Notes under the pieces: model-generated
Told to the model about the DNA's origin: nothing
Database searches by the model: none
What the model saw: the letters and a program-made list of their open reading frames with translations, nothing else
Made by a program: the position numbers and the translations under genes
From: Candidatus Uabimicrobium amorphum
Lineage (GTDB): Bacteria; Planctomycetota; Uabimicrobiia; Uabimicrobiales; Uabimicrobiaceae
Direction: 5' to 3'
NCBI RefSeq assembly: GCF_009002475.1
Contig: NZ_AP019860.1
Span: forward strand, 5,904,501 to 5,968,500
Length of the DNA stretch: 64,000 bases
Part shown: positions 24,752 to 33,264 of the stretch, one piece after another
Position numbering within the stretch: the stretch's first letter is position 1
How the letters are laid out: each line of letters starts with the position of its first letter

Positions 24752-26260
24752 ATGAAAATAATAGCGCTACTATTTACAATTCATTTATGTTTTACATTAA
24801 CCGCTGAAAATGAAAACTGGGAAAAAGTGTTTTCTGCAAAAGATATTATTTCTTTTGCACAAGATGATTCTAGTTCTTCGTCAAAGAATATTTGGGCAGC
24901 AAGTACAAGTGGCAAATTGTTTTTTTCCACAGACGGTCAATCTTGGAATACATCTAATGTGCAAACAGAAGGTAGTATTTCTCATGTGGTGTCCCAAGAA
25001 AACATTGTCTTCGTTGCTTTTCGCAATAAGAAAAAAGATTCTCCTTTGCTCTCACTGTCTTTAGATGGCGGAAAAAATTGGAATAGGGTTGGTCAAGATA
25101 TCATTTCGCAGTTGCCATCTTCTGATGTAATTTTTGTGACAGATATCACTATTTCCAAAAACAGTTTGTTTGTTGTCACTCGAGATTTTCGTCCTCACAA
25201 TCCAACAAGTAGATGTTTCCGTTCTGATAATTTCGGAGCAAGCTGGTCTCTAATTCATCAAATGTCTGATCAGCATAGTATTAACACTGTAGCTGTTGAT
25301 AGCAACAGAGATGTTCTTTTAGGTACTAGCAGTGGCGTTTTACGCTCTAAAAATGGACATGGTAATTGGGAACCCCTCAACGGTGGCATGGAAACAAACA
25401 AAAAGACGCCTTTCGTAAAATCTATAAGCTACAATCACACCTTAGGAGAACGCTTTGCGGCAACATCAGCGGGCATCTTTAAGTCTCACGAAGAGGGTGC
25501 ATGGCAATTTCCCAAAGGAAGTAATTGGCAAAACGTATCTTCTCATAAATCACAACAAGCAGCCGTCGCTTTAAACTTAATTCATAATTATTCTACTTCA
25601 TATATCGTCATGGGGACACACGAACGATCGGGGATTGGTGGCCATTTTTTTTCCACAAGCCGGCTATTTATTTCTAACAACTCTCAAAATGTAACCTGGA
25701 AAGAAATTGATCTAGGAAGCCTAACGAAAAAACCATTGTATGATGTTATTGTACACGAAAGACATGTGATTATTGCAACTTCAGAAGGTGTGTTTAAAAG
25801 TACAAAGTCCATTTTAGAACTAGGTCGTGCAAATTCTCCAAAGACATCTAGTGCAGCAAAAGTGATATTTTTCGATTTAGGAGATACCTTAGTTGTCTCC
25901 GGCAAAAAGTGGGCAACTGGAGCACAACAAATTCTGCAGCAAATGAAAAGTAAACGCTTAGGCATCATTTCTAATACCGGAAACTTATCACGAAGTCAAT
26001 TACTAGAGCTACTTCCTCAAGATTTTTCATTTGATAGCTTTGACGAAAATTTGATCTTGCTCTCTTCAGAAGTAAAAATTGAAAAACCAGACCCGCAGAT
26101 TTTTCAAATGGCAATTAAACGTGCCCAACAAATAAACCCGAGTTTAGAAGCACAAGATTGTTTATTCGTAACGGAAGACATGGAGCACTTATCTATTGCG
26201 AGAGGTCTTGGAATACAAACCGCAATTCTTGTGGACGGAAAGCTCATTAGAGTAGAATAA
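24752..26260 (+). CDS. Secreted BNR/Ycf48-like propeller fused to HAD-like domain
   Basis: The protein has 502 residues with signal peptide 1-18. Residues about 25-355 form repeats typical of sialidase/Ycf48-like propellers (S-L-D-G-G-K-N-W-N-R, S-D-N-F-G-A-S-W-S-L, A-T-S-A-G-I-F-K-S). Residues about 369-500 are a haloacid-dehalogenase-superfamily domain: F-F-D-L-G-D-T-L (nucleophile Asp), I-I-S-N-T-G (motif II), K-I-E-K-P-D-P-Q-I-F (motif III Lys) and F-V-T-E-D-M-E-H (motif IV). The second motif-I Asp is replaced by Gly, as in some HAD groups. HAD enzymes are usually cytoplasmic, so an exported one joined to a propeller is unusual. The substrate is unknown. Confidence 0.85.
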   Translation: MKIIALLFTIHLCFTLTAENENWEKVFSAKDIISFAQDDSSSSSKNIWAASTSGKLFFSTDGQSWNTSNVQTEGSISHVVSQENIVFVAFRNKKKDSPLLSLSLDGGKNWNRVGQDIISQLPSSDVIFVTDITISKNSLFVVTRDFRPHNPTSRCFRSDNFGASWSLIHQMSDQHSINTVAVDSNRDVLLGTSSGVLRSKNGHGNWEPLNGGMETNKKTPFVKSISYNHTLGERFAATSAGIFKSHEEGAWQFPKGSNWQNVSSHKSQQAAVALNLIHNYSTSYIVMGTHERSGIGGHFFSTSRLFISNNSQNVTWKEIDLGSLTKKPLYDVIVHERHVIIATSEGVFKSTKSILELGRANSPKTSSAAKVIFFDLGDTLVVSGKKWATGAQQILQQMKSKRLGIISNTGNLSRSQLLELLPQDFSFDSFDENLILLSSEVKIEKPDPQIFQMAIKRAQQINPSLEAQDCLFVTEDMEHLSIARGLGIQTAILVDGKLIRVE

Positions 26261-26288
26261 CGGTTTTAGCATAGACAAGAGAAAAAAT

Positions 26289-26687
26289 ATGAAAGAACAG
26301 TGCTATAAAGAAATTTGCGATCTTCATCAAGTTTTTGAAGATTGGTTTATTGGTCGTGTACCTAAAGACGATTTTAGTTATCTTCCGCAGGTGTTGTCTG
26401 ACGATTTTGAAATTGTCTTTCCTGGCGGAGAGATTTTTTCGCGACAACAGATTATCGACATCATGCAGAAAACACATGGGCGATATGCACATATGCCGTT
26501 TCGCATTGAAATAAAAAACTATCGCAGTCGTTCTCTTTCCGATACCTTACATTTAGTGACTTATGAAGAGTGGCAAGTAAAGGACAATGTAGACGAAGTT
26601 AAGGTTTCTACGGCTATTTTTCGCAAAAATGACAGTATGCCTTGTGGAGTTGAGTGGCTGCATGTTCACGAAGTATATCGCACTTAG
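26289..26687 (+). CDS. SnoaL/NTF2-like (DUF4440-type) protein
   Basis: The 132-residue single-domain protein has the cone-shaped NTF2-like pattern: N-terminal helices (I-C-D-L-H-Q-V-F-E-D-W-F), L-S-D-D-F-E-I-V-F-P-G-G, a second helix pair (R-Q-Q-I-I-D-I-M), then curved strands ending E-W-L-H-V-H-E-V. Members bind small ligands or act as isomerases or cyclases; nothing here gives the substrate. The stop overlaps the stop of the convergent flavoprotein gene by 4 bp. It lies 28 bp after the propeller-HAD gene. Confidence 0.75.
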   Translation: MKEQCYKEICDLHQVFEDWFIGRVPKDDFSYLPQVLSDDFEIVFPGGEIFSRQQIIDIMQKTHGRYAHMPFRIEIKNYRSRSLSDTLHLVTYEEWQVKDNVDEVKVSTAIFRKNDSMPCGVEWLHVHEVYRT

Positions 26688-28273
26688 ACAAGGTTATACC
26701 TACCAGGAGAAATAATTTTGTTTGGATCAAGTATGTCTTTGAGTTGTGCCACTATTTGCCAATGATAATCTTGCGATGAGATAATTTCGGACATTGCTTG
26801 GATACCAACGCGATAAGGAATGTAGCCCGAAGTGACAAACTGACGGTTTACTTCGGTAATAGCGTTATGAGCTTTCTGTACTTGATGTGGATCGTCGCGA
26901 TGAAATGCAATATTAATGACACTTTCAAATACTTTATCCTTGGCCATATTCATGGTGATATACGGTGTAAAGCCAAATTTGTCGTGGAGAATATTTGTGG
27001 TGATTTGTACTACCTCGCCAAACGCTTCTCCTGACATGGGAACGAGAGGCAAGACATACAATTTACCACAGTTTTGTTGTGCGGGCTCAATGAGGTCTTG
27101 GGGAATTTTATTGAGCGGCCAGAAGATACTATTTAAGGCGTCGTTGGAGGGAATTCCACGGCTGTGCCCCAAGGGTGGCTCTAAAGTTGCGAGCAACGCT
27201 TTTTTTAAGCGATAAGAAGGTAGAAAAGATAGCCTTTGCGCGATTTTCTGTTGTTTTTTCAAGGAAGAAAATGTCCATAATTTTACAGAACCAATACCTT
27301 TTAGGGCTTGTTTTGTGTGCTCGTAAGCATCTTTGATGTAGCTCTTGGTCCCTAGAAGTCCACAAGATGCGCTCCAGCAACTTTTGATGCTGTTGAAAAG
27401 CTCCACGGCTTTTCTTTTACTGGTTTCTTTGTCGTCACCTTCTTTTAAAAAGTAGTTATACAACAACGGACAGGCATTAATTTCCGAACGATGATCGTTT
27501 GAAATGTGGAAAGTAGTTCTTACAATATTTCGTTGTCTTAGATCTGTGAGGATATCAACAAATGCCTCTAGATTGTTCGGGTTTTTTAGCGAACACGACA
27601 AATAAGCATGTGAATCTTTGTGTGGAATCAGTTCCATACCTACTTTTGTCACAATTCCAAAATTCGATTGAAAAAACAATCCTTCTAAACTTGGTCCGAC
27701 ACCATGAGGGTAAAGATACGTTGTTTTGGAATTTAGGTAGTGACCAAAGCCGGTACGTAAAACCTCTCCGTTACCTAGTACGACTTCCAATCCCGACATA
27801 CTATCCACACGAGAACCATAGTAGCCAATGCCGCGGTCCATGGCATTTCCCACAAAAGTAGTGTCTGAACCAGCCCCTGTAATATTGATGATAAACGGAA
27901 GGTTATGCTCGCGAAGATATTCATAGAGTTGCTTTTGGGTAACACCTGGCTCAATCACCGCATATCCATGATGCGGGTCAACACGATGAATTTTATTCAT
28001 TCTTTTTAAATCAACGATGGTGGCACCGCTTTGTACAGGTAGCCTATCACCCAATCCCCAGTTTTTACCGGAGCTAATAGGGTAAAGCGGGGTTTTATTT
28101 TCGTTGGCAATGGCGACGATCTTTTGTACTTGTTCTGTACTTTCGGGAAGCAACACCGCTTGAATGGACCTTTCAATTCCAGTGACGTTTGCTGTATAAC
28201 GCTCTAAGTGTTCACTACTCGTAAGAATATTTTGTTCACCAACAATGCCTTGCCACTTTGTCAAAGGATTCAT
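26684..28273 (-). CDS. VAO-family FAD oxidoreductase, 4-cresol dehydrogenase-like
   Basis: The start is set at 28273 (M-N-P-L-T-K-W) because AAAGGGG precedes it and because a longer frame would overlap the divergent ChbG gene. The 529 residues have the PCMH-type FAD fold of the vanillyl-alcohol oxidase / p-cresol methylhydroxylase group: Y-P-I-S-S-G-K-N-W-G-L-G-D, V-D-L-K-R-M-N-K-I, A-V-I-E-P-G-V-T, and G-N-A-M-D-R-G-I-G-Y-Y-G. These enzymes oxidise para-alkyl phenols. I do not know the real substrate. No cytochrome subunit gene lies beside it, which a methylhydroxylase would need, so an oxidase role is possible. Confidence 0.87.
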   Translation of the reverse strand: MNPLTKWQGIVGEQNILTSSEHLERYTANVTGIERSIQAVLLPESTEQVQKIVAIANENKTPLYPISSGKNWGLGDRLPVQSGATIVDLKRMNKIHRVDPHHGYAVIEPGVTQKQLYEYLREHNLPFIINITGAGSDTTFVGNAMDRGIGYYGSRVDSMSGLEVVLGNGEVLRTGFGHYLNSKTTYLYPHGVGPSLEGLFFQSNFGIVTKVGMELIPHKDSHAYLSCSLKNPNNLEAFVDILTDLRQRNIVRTTFHISNDHRSEINACPLLYNYFLKEGDDKETSKRKAVELFNSIKSCWSASCGLLGTKSYIKDAYEHTKQALKGIGSVKLWTFSSLKKQQKIAQRLSFLPSYRLKKALLATLEPPLGHSRGIPSNDALNSIFWPLNKIPQDLIEPAQQNCGKLYVLPLVPMSGEAFGEVVQITTNILHDKFGFTPYITMNMAKDKVFESVINIAFHRDDPHQVQKAHNAITEVNRQFVTSGYIPYRVGIQAMSEIISSQDYHWQIVAQLKDILDPNKIISPGRYNLV

Positions 28274-28388
28274 GCCATTTCCCCTTTCTGGGATTCGGAA
28301 TTTAGGCTTTTCTCGACTTACGTCTTTTGCTAACATAATAAACCGTATAAAAATTGTAACCAAATAACGAAGATCTGAAAAGTGGAAA

Positions 28389-29237
28389 ATGTTAAAATAT
28401 CTTATTGTAAATGCCGATGATTTAGGGATTTCTCCTGGGGTTTCTTCGGGGATATTGCATGCGCACAAAATGGGTATTGTTACCTCGACAACAGCGATGG
28501 TCAATACCGCTTTTTTCCGAGAGAGCATACAAACAGCGATGACCGAAAGTGTGGGGATTGGTTTACACATTACTCTTTCTTACGGTGCACCTGTTTTACC
28601 CGCTTCAGAAGTGCCCAGCCTTGTGGACAAACAAGGAAATTTTCTCTCCTTTCCCATTGTTGCTCCATTTAACGCGCAGGAGTTACAGAGTGAAATCGAA
28701 GCGCAATTTTCTTTGTTTACCGAAGTAGCAGGTTGTCTTCCCGATCACATCGACAGTCATCAGTTTATGGCCAATGTCCACCCTGCCGCTTTTAAGACGG
28801 TGTTAAATTTGGCAAAAGATCATCAAATTCCGATTCGCAATCCGCACATGTTTTTATCAAAAAACAAGCTTCATCAGTTTATGAGGAGTCGTAAAACAAA
28901 TCCACTTGCCGAACTAGATGGACGGATAGAAGAACTGCAACAAATCTATGCGCATTTCTGCGTTGCGCATCCAGATTTTTTTGAATATCGTTTTTTCGAC
29001 ACCGGAGTGACGGTGGATAATTTACTGGAAATTCTGCGCAACTTGCCCACAGGGGTCACGGAAATAATGTGTCATCCAGGTTATAGCTATGATTTACAAA
29101 ATGATTACTATTTAGAAAAACGAGATCAAGAGGTGGAGGTTTTGACAAACGAACGCATTCTACAGGCAATCCAAGACGAGGGCATTCAATTGGTTACTTT
29201 TGGACAAATTGAGTCTATTCACGGAAGTAAAATATAA
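28389..29237 (+). CDS. ChbG/HpnK family carbohydrate deacetylase (YdjC-like)
   Basis: This is a metal-dependent deacetylase of the YdjC fold, acting on N-acetylated sugars or glycolipids. The 282 residues include L-I-V-N-A-D-D-L-G (metal Asp and catalytic Asp), D-H-I-D-S-H-Q (metal His pair region) and M-C-H-P-G-Y. ChbG acts on chitobiose and HpnK on hopanoid sugars; the choice cannot be made here. Its stop overlaps the start of the SDR gene by one base (TAATG), so translation is coupled. Confidence 0.9.
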   Translation: MLKYLIVNADDLGISPGVSSGILHAHKMGIVTSTTAMVNTAFFRESIQTAMTESVGIGLHITLSYGAPVLPASEVPSLVDKQGNFLSFPIVAPFNAQELQSEIEAQFSLFTEVAGCLPDHIDSHQFMANVHPAAFKTVLNLAKDHQIPIRNPHMFLSKNKLHQFMRSRKTNPLAELDGRIEELQQIYAHFCVAHPDFFEYRFFDTGVTVDNLLEILRNLPTGVTEIMCHPGYSYDLQNDYYLEKRDQEVEVLTNERILQAIQDEGIQLVTFGQIESIHGSKI

Positions 29238-29944
29238 TGTCGCGGGTTCTGATCACCGGAGTAAGTGCTGGTCTTGGACGGAGTTTAGCGGAACTCTACA
29301 TGAAAAAAGCACAGGTATATGGAGTGAGTCGTCGCCGACCTGGGTTACCGCAGATTATTCATCAGTGTATTGACTTGGCAGACCTGGAGACCGTTGCCGC
29401 AAAATTAGGCATGTTGGTAAAAAATATTGATGCATTAGATGTGGTGATTCTCAATGCCGCGCATATGGGAGTTGTAGAAGACTTAAAAGATACAAGTGTC
29501 GACTTGTTGCGCGAAGTGATGGCGGTAAATGTTTGGAGCAATAAAATCATTTGCGATACTCTTTTTCAGCAAGGCATCCATGTTGCGCAAATAATTGCTA
29601 TCTCTTCTGGAATGGCAGAAAATACATGCCGTGGGGGAAATGGCTATGCTTTATCTAAGTTAGCCCTAAACCGCATGATGGCCATGTACGCATTGGAACA
29701 ACAACAAACGCATTTTTGTACCATTTCTCCCGGTATTATAGATACCGCAATGCAAGAATATCTCCAAGAGCACAAAGGTCATGAAAAATTTCCCATTCTT
29801 GCACAGTTACAGCAGGCAAAAGACCAAGGTATGATGCAATCTCCCGATCATGTCGCGCAAAGAATAGTGGGTTGCCAAAGTCAATTTTTACATTATCCAA
29901 GTGGGAGTTTTGTTTCTTTAAAAGAGGTCGAGGAATGTTATTAG
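29237..29944 (+). CDS. Short-chain dehydrogenase/reductase
   Basis: The 235 residues form a classical SDR Rossmann fold. L-I-T-G-V-S-A-G-L-G-R-S is the cofactor-binding glycine motif; Arg residues after strand 2 (S-R-R-R-P) suggest NADP(H). L-N-A-A-H follows, and the active site has Ser in I-S-S-G-M and Y-A-L-S-K (Tyr-x3-Lys). It is flanked by one-base and ten-base overlaps with the deacetylase and peptidase genes, which makes a tight operon. Confidence 0.92.
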   Translation: MSRVLITGVSAGLGRSLAELYMKKAQVYGVSRRRPGLPQIIHQCIDLADLETVAAKLGMLVKNIDALDVVILNAAHMGVVEDLKDTSVDLLREVMAVNVWSNKIICDTLFQQGIHVAQIIAISSGMAENTCRGGNGYALSKLALNRMMAMYALEQQQTHFCTISPGIIDTAMQEYLQEHKGHEKFPILAQLQQAKDQGMMQSPDHVAQRIVGCQSQFLHYPSGSFVSLKEVEECY

Positions 29945-31938
29945 ACAATCAAACGCAACAAACTATTCTCAACGAACTTTCTGGTGAGCGAGCAAAAGAT
30001 TTTCTAACAATGATCTCGCGTTTCGATCGTGTTCAATGCTCTTCGGGAACCTATGAGTGTATGCAAATGGTTCAAGGCATGCTCAGTAGTTTTGGAATAG
30101 AAAATATTGAAATCGAACGCTATATCGCCGATGGAAGGAAGGAATATTGGACATGGCCCACAAGCCTAGGGTGGGAAATAAACTACGGTGAGTTGTGGAT
30201 GCGTCATCCACAACAAATGAAGTTGGCAGACTACGACGAAATACCTGTGTCTGTAGTGCGTGGTAGTCGTTCGGCGGATGTTGTCGCCGAGCTTGTTGAT
30301 GTTGGAACAGGCCTGGAAGATTACGAGTATGAAAATGTCGACGTGCACGGCAAAATTGTCCTTGCGGGTGGCCCCACCTTTAGTAACTATGCTGGAAAAG
30401 TTCAACGTCAAGCGGTGATAAAACGCGGTGCTGTTGGAGTGTTGCTGTACTTAAATCCTGAATTAAGCTTACGTCCACATCCTGGTAATTTGATTCCCTA
30501 TTACGGAATGTGGCACCATGCCGACGAGGATGAGCAAATTACTTTTGGTTTTTGTATTTCGTATCGCAACGCCGTCATGTTAAAAAAGATGATAAAGCAA
30601 GACAAGGTAACTCTGCACGCGCGACTCGATGCCAAAAACCAACAAAGTACCATTGATCAAATGACATGTGTAATTCCTGGGGAAAATCTTGACGAAGAAA
30701 TTTTGCTTGTCGCCCACCTTGATCACTACCAGCCAGGTGCTCATGACAACGCTTCGGGAAGCGCAACGCTCATAGAAATTGCGCGTACTTTGCAAAAGCT
30801 TATCACAAATAAAAAGTTACCAAAACCTCAGCGCACCATTCGTTTTTTATGGCCCACCGAATTTCAAGGGATGGCTCCGTGGCTGGAAAAAAATAGCGAT
30901 ATTGCGCAGAGAACTATCGCCGCCATCAATTGCGATATGGTGGGAAGTAATTTTTTGAAGACAAAATCAAGCCTCAATATCATCAAAACGCCTTTTTCCA
31001 GGCCACATTACATCAACGATGTGGTCGAAAATTTTGCACGTCAAGTGGCAAATGAGGTTGTGATTACGAGTCCTCGTGGGGAAAGTCTTCCTCTAAACTA
31101 TCGTGTCGTTCCATATCGTGGTGGTAGTGACCATATGTTCCTCAACGACTCGACAACGGCGGTTCCTACTGTCATGCTTGGTGAGGATAACCCTTTTTAT
31201 CATACCACGCAAGACGTTCCCGATAATTTGGATTCTACACAGCTAAAAAAAGCGATGTTTATTGCCTTGGGATCTGTTTGGTATTTAGCGAATATAAATT
31301 CATCACAAAGTACACAATTGTCTGCCTTAGTAGGAAGCAAAGTCCTGCGAGATTTTTCGCATATGAGTTGCGAAGTGAGCCATCTGTTGCACAGTAGTCA
31401 GCCATCTTCGTTAGAGCAAAACTATTGGGAAGGCCGTAATAAATTGCAGTGCTATTTACAACAAAATATCGCACGTGTCGATTCTGTTGGTGAGCTAGAT
31501 CCCAAAAATGACGGCGTTTTATGGCGCGAGAAAATTAAGGAACAACTGCACAATGTCGCTGCTCTTTATGAAGAACAACTGCAAGATAGTTATGCGGGGT
31601 ATTGTCGTGAATTTACGTTGACAGCGAAAGAAACAAAAGAGCTTGGTGAAGAACAACAACAAGCGCAAAAAATAATTCCGCAACGCACATCGTTATTTAA
31701 AGGTCCGTTGGCGATTCATTTAAATTTTGCTCTTAAGGCTTCAGGTTTTCCCGAAGAAAACATGAAATTTTTTGATATTCAGTTCGAAATTGTAAATCTT
31801 ATCGATGGGAAACGTTCCATTTGGGATATTCGCAATGCGGTGTCTGCGTATTTTGGAGCACAGTCGCTGCAAGATGTGACACAGTTTATCAAAAATCTAG
31901 AGCAGGAAAAACTGGTGGTGTGTAACATGGAAGTATAG
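29935..31938 (+). CDS. M28-type metallopeptidase with PA insert and PqqD-like tail
   Basis: I chose ATG 29935 (M-L-L-D-N-Q), which has AAGAGG 8 bp upstream and overlaps the SDR end by 10 bp, giving 667 residues. A PA-domain-like region (K-I-V-L-A-G-G near 140) precedes the M28 zinc core: A-H-L-D-H-Y-Q-P-G-A-H-D-N-A-S-G (about 259-274), W-P-T-E-F-Q-G, N-C-D-M-V-G, and H-T-T-Q-D-V-P-D-N. This would be an aminopeptidase-like enzyme. No signal peptide is seen, so it is probably cytoplasmic. The last 60 residues (V-N-L-I-D-G-K-R-S-I-W-D-I and F-I-K-N-L-E-Q-E-K-L-V) look like a PqqD/winged-helix module. Confidence 0.85.
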   Translation: MLLDNQTQQTILNELSGERAKDFLTMISRFDRVQCSSGTYECMQMVQGMLSSFGIENIEIERYIADGRKEYWTWPTSLGWEINYGELWMRHPQQMKLADYDEIPVSVVRGSRSADVVAELVDVGTGLEDYEYENVDVHGKIVLAGGPTFSNYAGKVQRQAVIKRGAVGVLLYLNPELSLRPHPGNLIPYYGMWHHADEDEQITFGFCISYRNAVMLKKMIKQDKVTLHARLDAKNQQSTIDQMTCVIPGENLDEEILLVAHLDHYQPGAHDNASGSATLIEIARTLQKLITNKKLPKPQRTIRFLWPTEFQGMAPWLEKNSDIAQRTIAAINCDMVGSNFLKTKSSLNIIKTPFSRPHYINDVVENFARQVANEVVITSPRGESLPLNYRVVPYRGGSDHMFLNDSTTAVPTVMLGEDNPFYHTTQDVPDNLDSTQLKKAMFIALGSVWYLANINSSQSTQLSALVGSKVLRDFSHMSCEVSHLLHSSQPSSLEQNYWEGRNKLQCYLQQNIARVDSVGELDPKNDGVLWREKIKEQLHNVAALYEEQLQDSYAGYCREFTLTAKETKELGEEQQQAQKIIPQRTSLFKGPLAIHLNFALKASGFPEENMKFFDIQFEIVNLIDGKRSIWDIRNAVSAYFGAQSLQDVTQFIKNLEQEKLVVCNMEV

Positions 31939-31980
31939 AAATATACTGATGTGGGGGCATCGCATATTAGCATATTTCTA
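31936..31980 (+). terminator. Hairpin after the ChbG-SDR-M28 operon
   Basis: TAGAAATAT pairs with ATATTTCTA (9 bp). The loop contains ACTGATGTGGGGGCATCGCA, which recurs near 57098 on the other strand. It has no long T tract, so it could be a repeat element and not a terminator. Confidence 0.4.
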
Positions 31981-32029
31981 TATCTACAAATCAATTTAGT
32001 TTTCTTTACTTTACGAGAGGACTCCCTAA

Positions 32030-33247
32030 ATGAAAATTTTAGTCATTACCTTACAGGTTAGCGATGGCAATTCTAAAGGGCATATCCATCCCTTTATCAC
32101 CACAACTCAAAAACTCATCTCGATGGGGCATGATGTTTTTTGGTTGTCATTGCCAAAAGCCCTATCCCAAGCAGACCGTGAACAAGTGGAGTCTCTCGGG
32201 GCACAAGTTGTTGTACCTCCACCGTTGAAAGAGGGGATTATCAAAGAAAACAAAGAATTGGCGCGCTTAGCGATGGACAAAGAAAACAATTACCAGGCGT
32301 ATAAATCTTTTCTATTAGATCCTGTTCCCCATCAGTTAGATGGTTTGATGGAATTGATCAAAGATTTGGCTCCGAATGTCGTACTGCAAGATAATGTTCT
32401 GTATTCTGCGGCAATTGCTTGTACAAAGTTACAGCTTCCTTTTGTCTCTATTTGCGTTGGTCCTAAAATTATGGGAAAAGACTTTGAGGAGTCGTACTTG
32501 GGAAACCTACAGCCCATCATCGAACCACGACGTGCCATGTTTGAGTCTTATGGCGTCAAACCGAACTTTCGCTTGTTTGAGTATGTCTCTCCGTATGCCA
32601 ATATCATTTTTGCCACCGAAGAGTTTGTCGACAAGGCGGCATTGCCAGAGAATTCGTTTTTAGTTGGTTCCGCGGTGCCGCAAGGCGGAAGAGGAGATGA
32701 TGTCGATTTTCCTTGGGAAGATGTGGCAACAGACAAAAATATTATCTATGCCGCTTTTGGTTGTGTGCTATCGAAAATGCCTTTGGCAGACGTGATCGAT
32801 CCTATTTTTAAGGCGGCAGATGCCTTAGATGCACAACTTATTTTAGCGTCGGAACATCTTGCGGCTTCCGCGAAAGATTTTGGAAGGCACATCGTCGTTT
32901 CCTACGCGCCACAATTAGAGATACTAAAAAAAGCGCACGTCTTTATTACCCACGGAGGAGCAAGTTCGGTAATGGAGAGTATTTACTTTGGTGTACCGCC
33001 TATTGTTGTACCACTGTCTAGTGATCAGCCGGTCCAGGCGCAACTAGTGGAGAAGGCGGGTGTGGGATTTAACATTGCACGAGAGCAGTGGAACGATGAG
33101 GTTTGTTTGGCAACGCTTCAAAAACTTTTGGCTTCGGGAAATGAATTTGCCGCCAAGTGTAAAACTTTACAAACAACCTATCAAAATAATGACGGAGCGA
33201 AAAATGCGGCCGATATCATTTTGCGCTTTGCCGTGACAAACTCTTAA
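32030..33247 (+). CDS. GT1-family glycosyltransferase (MGT/UGT type)
   Basis: The protein has 405 residues. The C-terminal nucleotide-sugar domain carries the family signature F-I-T-H-G-G-A-S-S-V-M-E-S-I-Y-F-G-V-P-P followed by P-L-S-S-D-Q-P-V-Q-A, which binds UDP or TDP sugar. The N-terminal domain has the expected H-x-x-P start region (G-H-I-H-P-F-I). Members glycosylate lipids or small molecules, such as macrolides and sterols; the acceptor is not known. Ribosome-binding site GAGAGGA. It follows the peptidase operon by 91 bp and the large unknown gene begins 17 bp after it. Confidence 0.9.
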   Translation: MKILVITLQVSDGNSKGHIHPFITTTQKLISMGHDVFWLSLPKALSQADREQVESLGAQVVVPPPLKEGIIKENKELARLAMDKENNYQAYKSFLLDPVPHQLDGLMELIKDLAPNVVLQDNVLYSAAIACTKLQLPFVSICVGPKIMGKDFEESYLGNLQPIIEPRRAMFESYGVKPNFRLFEYVSPYANIIFATEEFVDKAALPENSFLVGSAVPQGGRGDDVDFPWEDVATDKNIIYAAFGCVLSKMPLADVIDPIFKAADALDAQLILASEHLAASAKDFGRHIVVSYAPQLEILKKAHVFITHGGASSVMESIYFGVPPIVVPLSSDQPVQAQLVEKAGVGFNIAREQWNDEVCLATLQKLLASGNEFAAKCKTLQTTYQNNDGAKNAADIILRFAVTNS

Positions 33248-33264
33248 AAGCTTGGGTTGACAAA

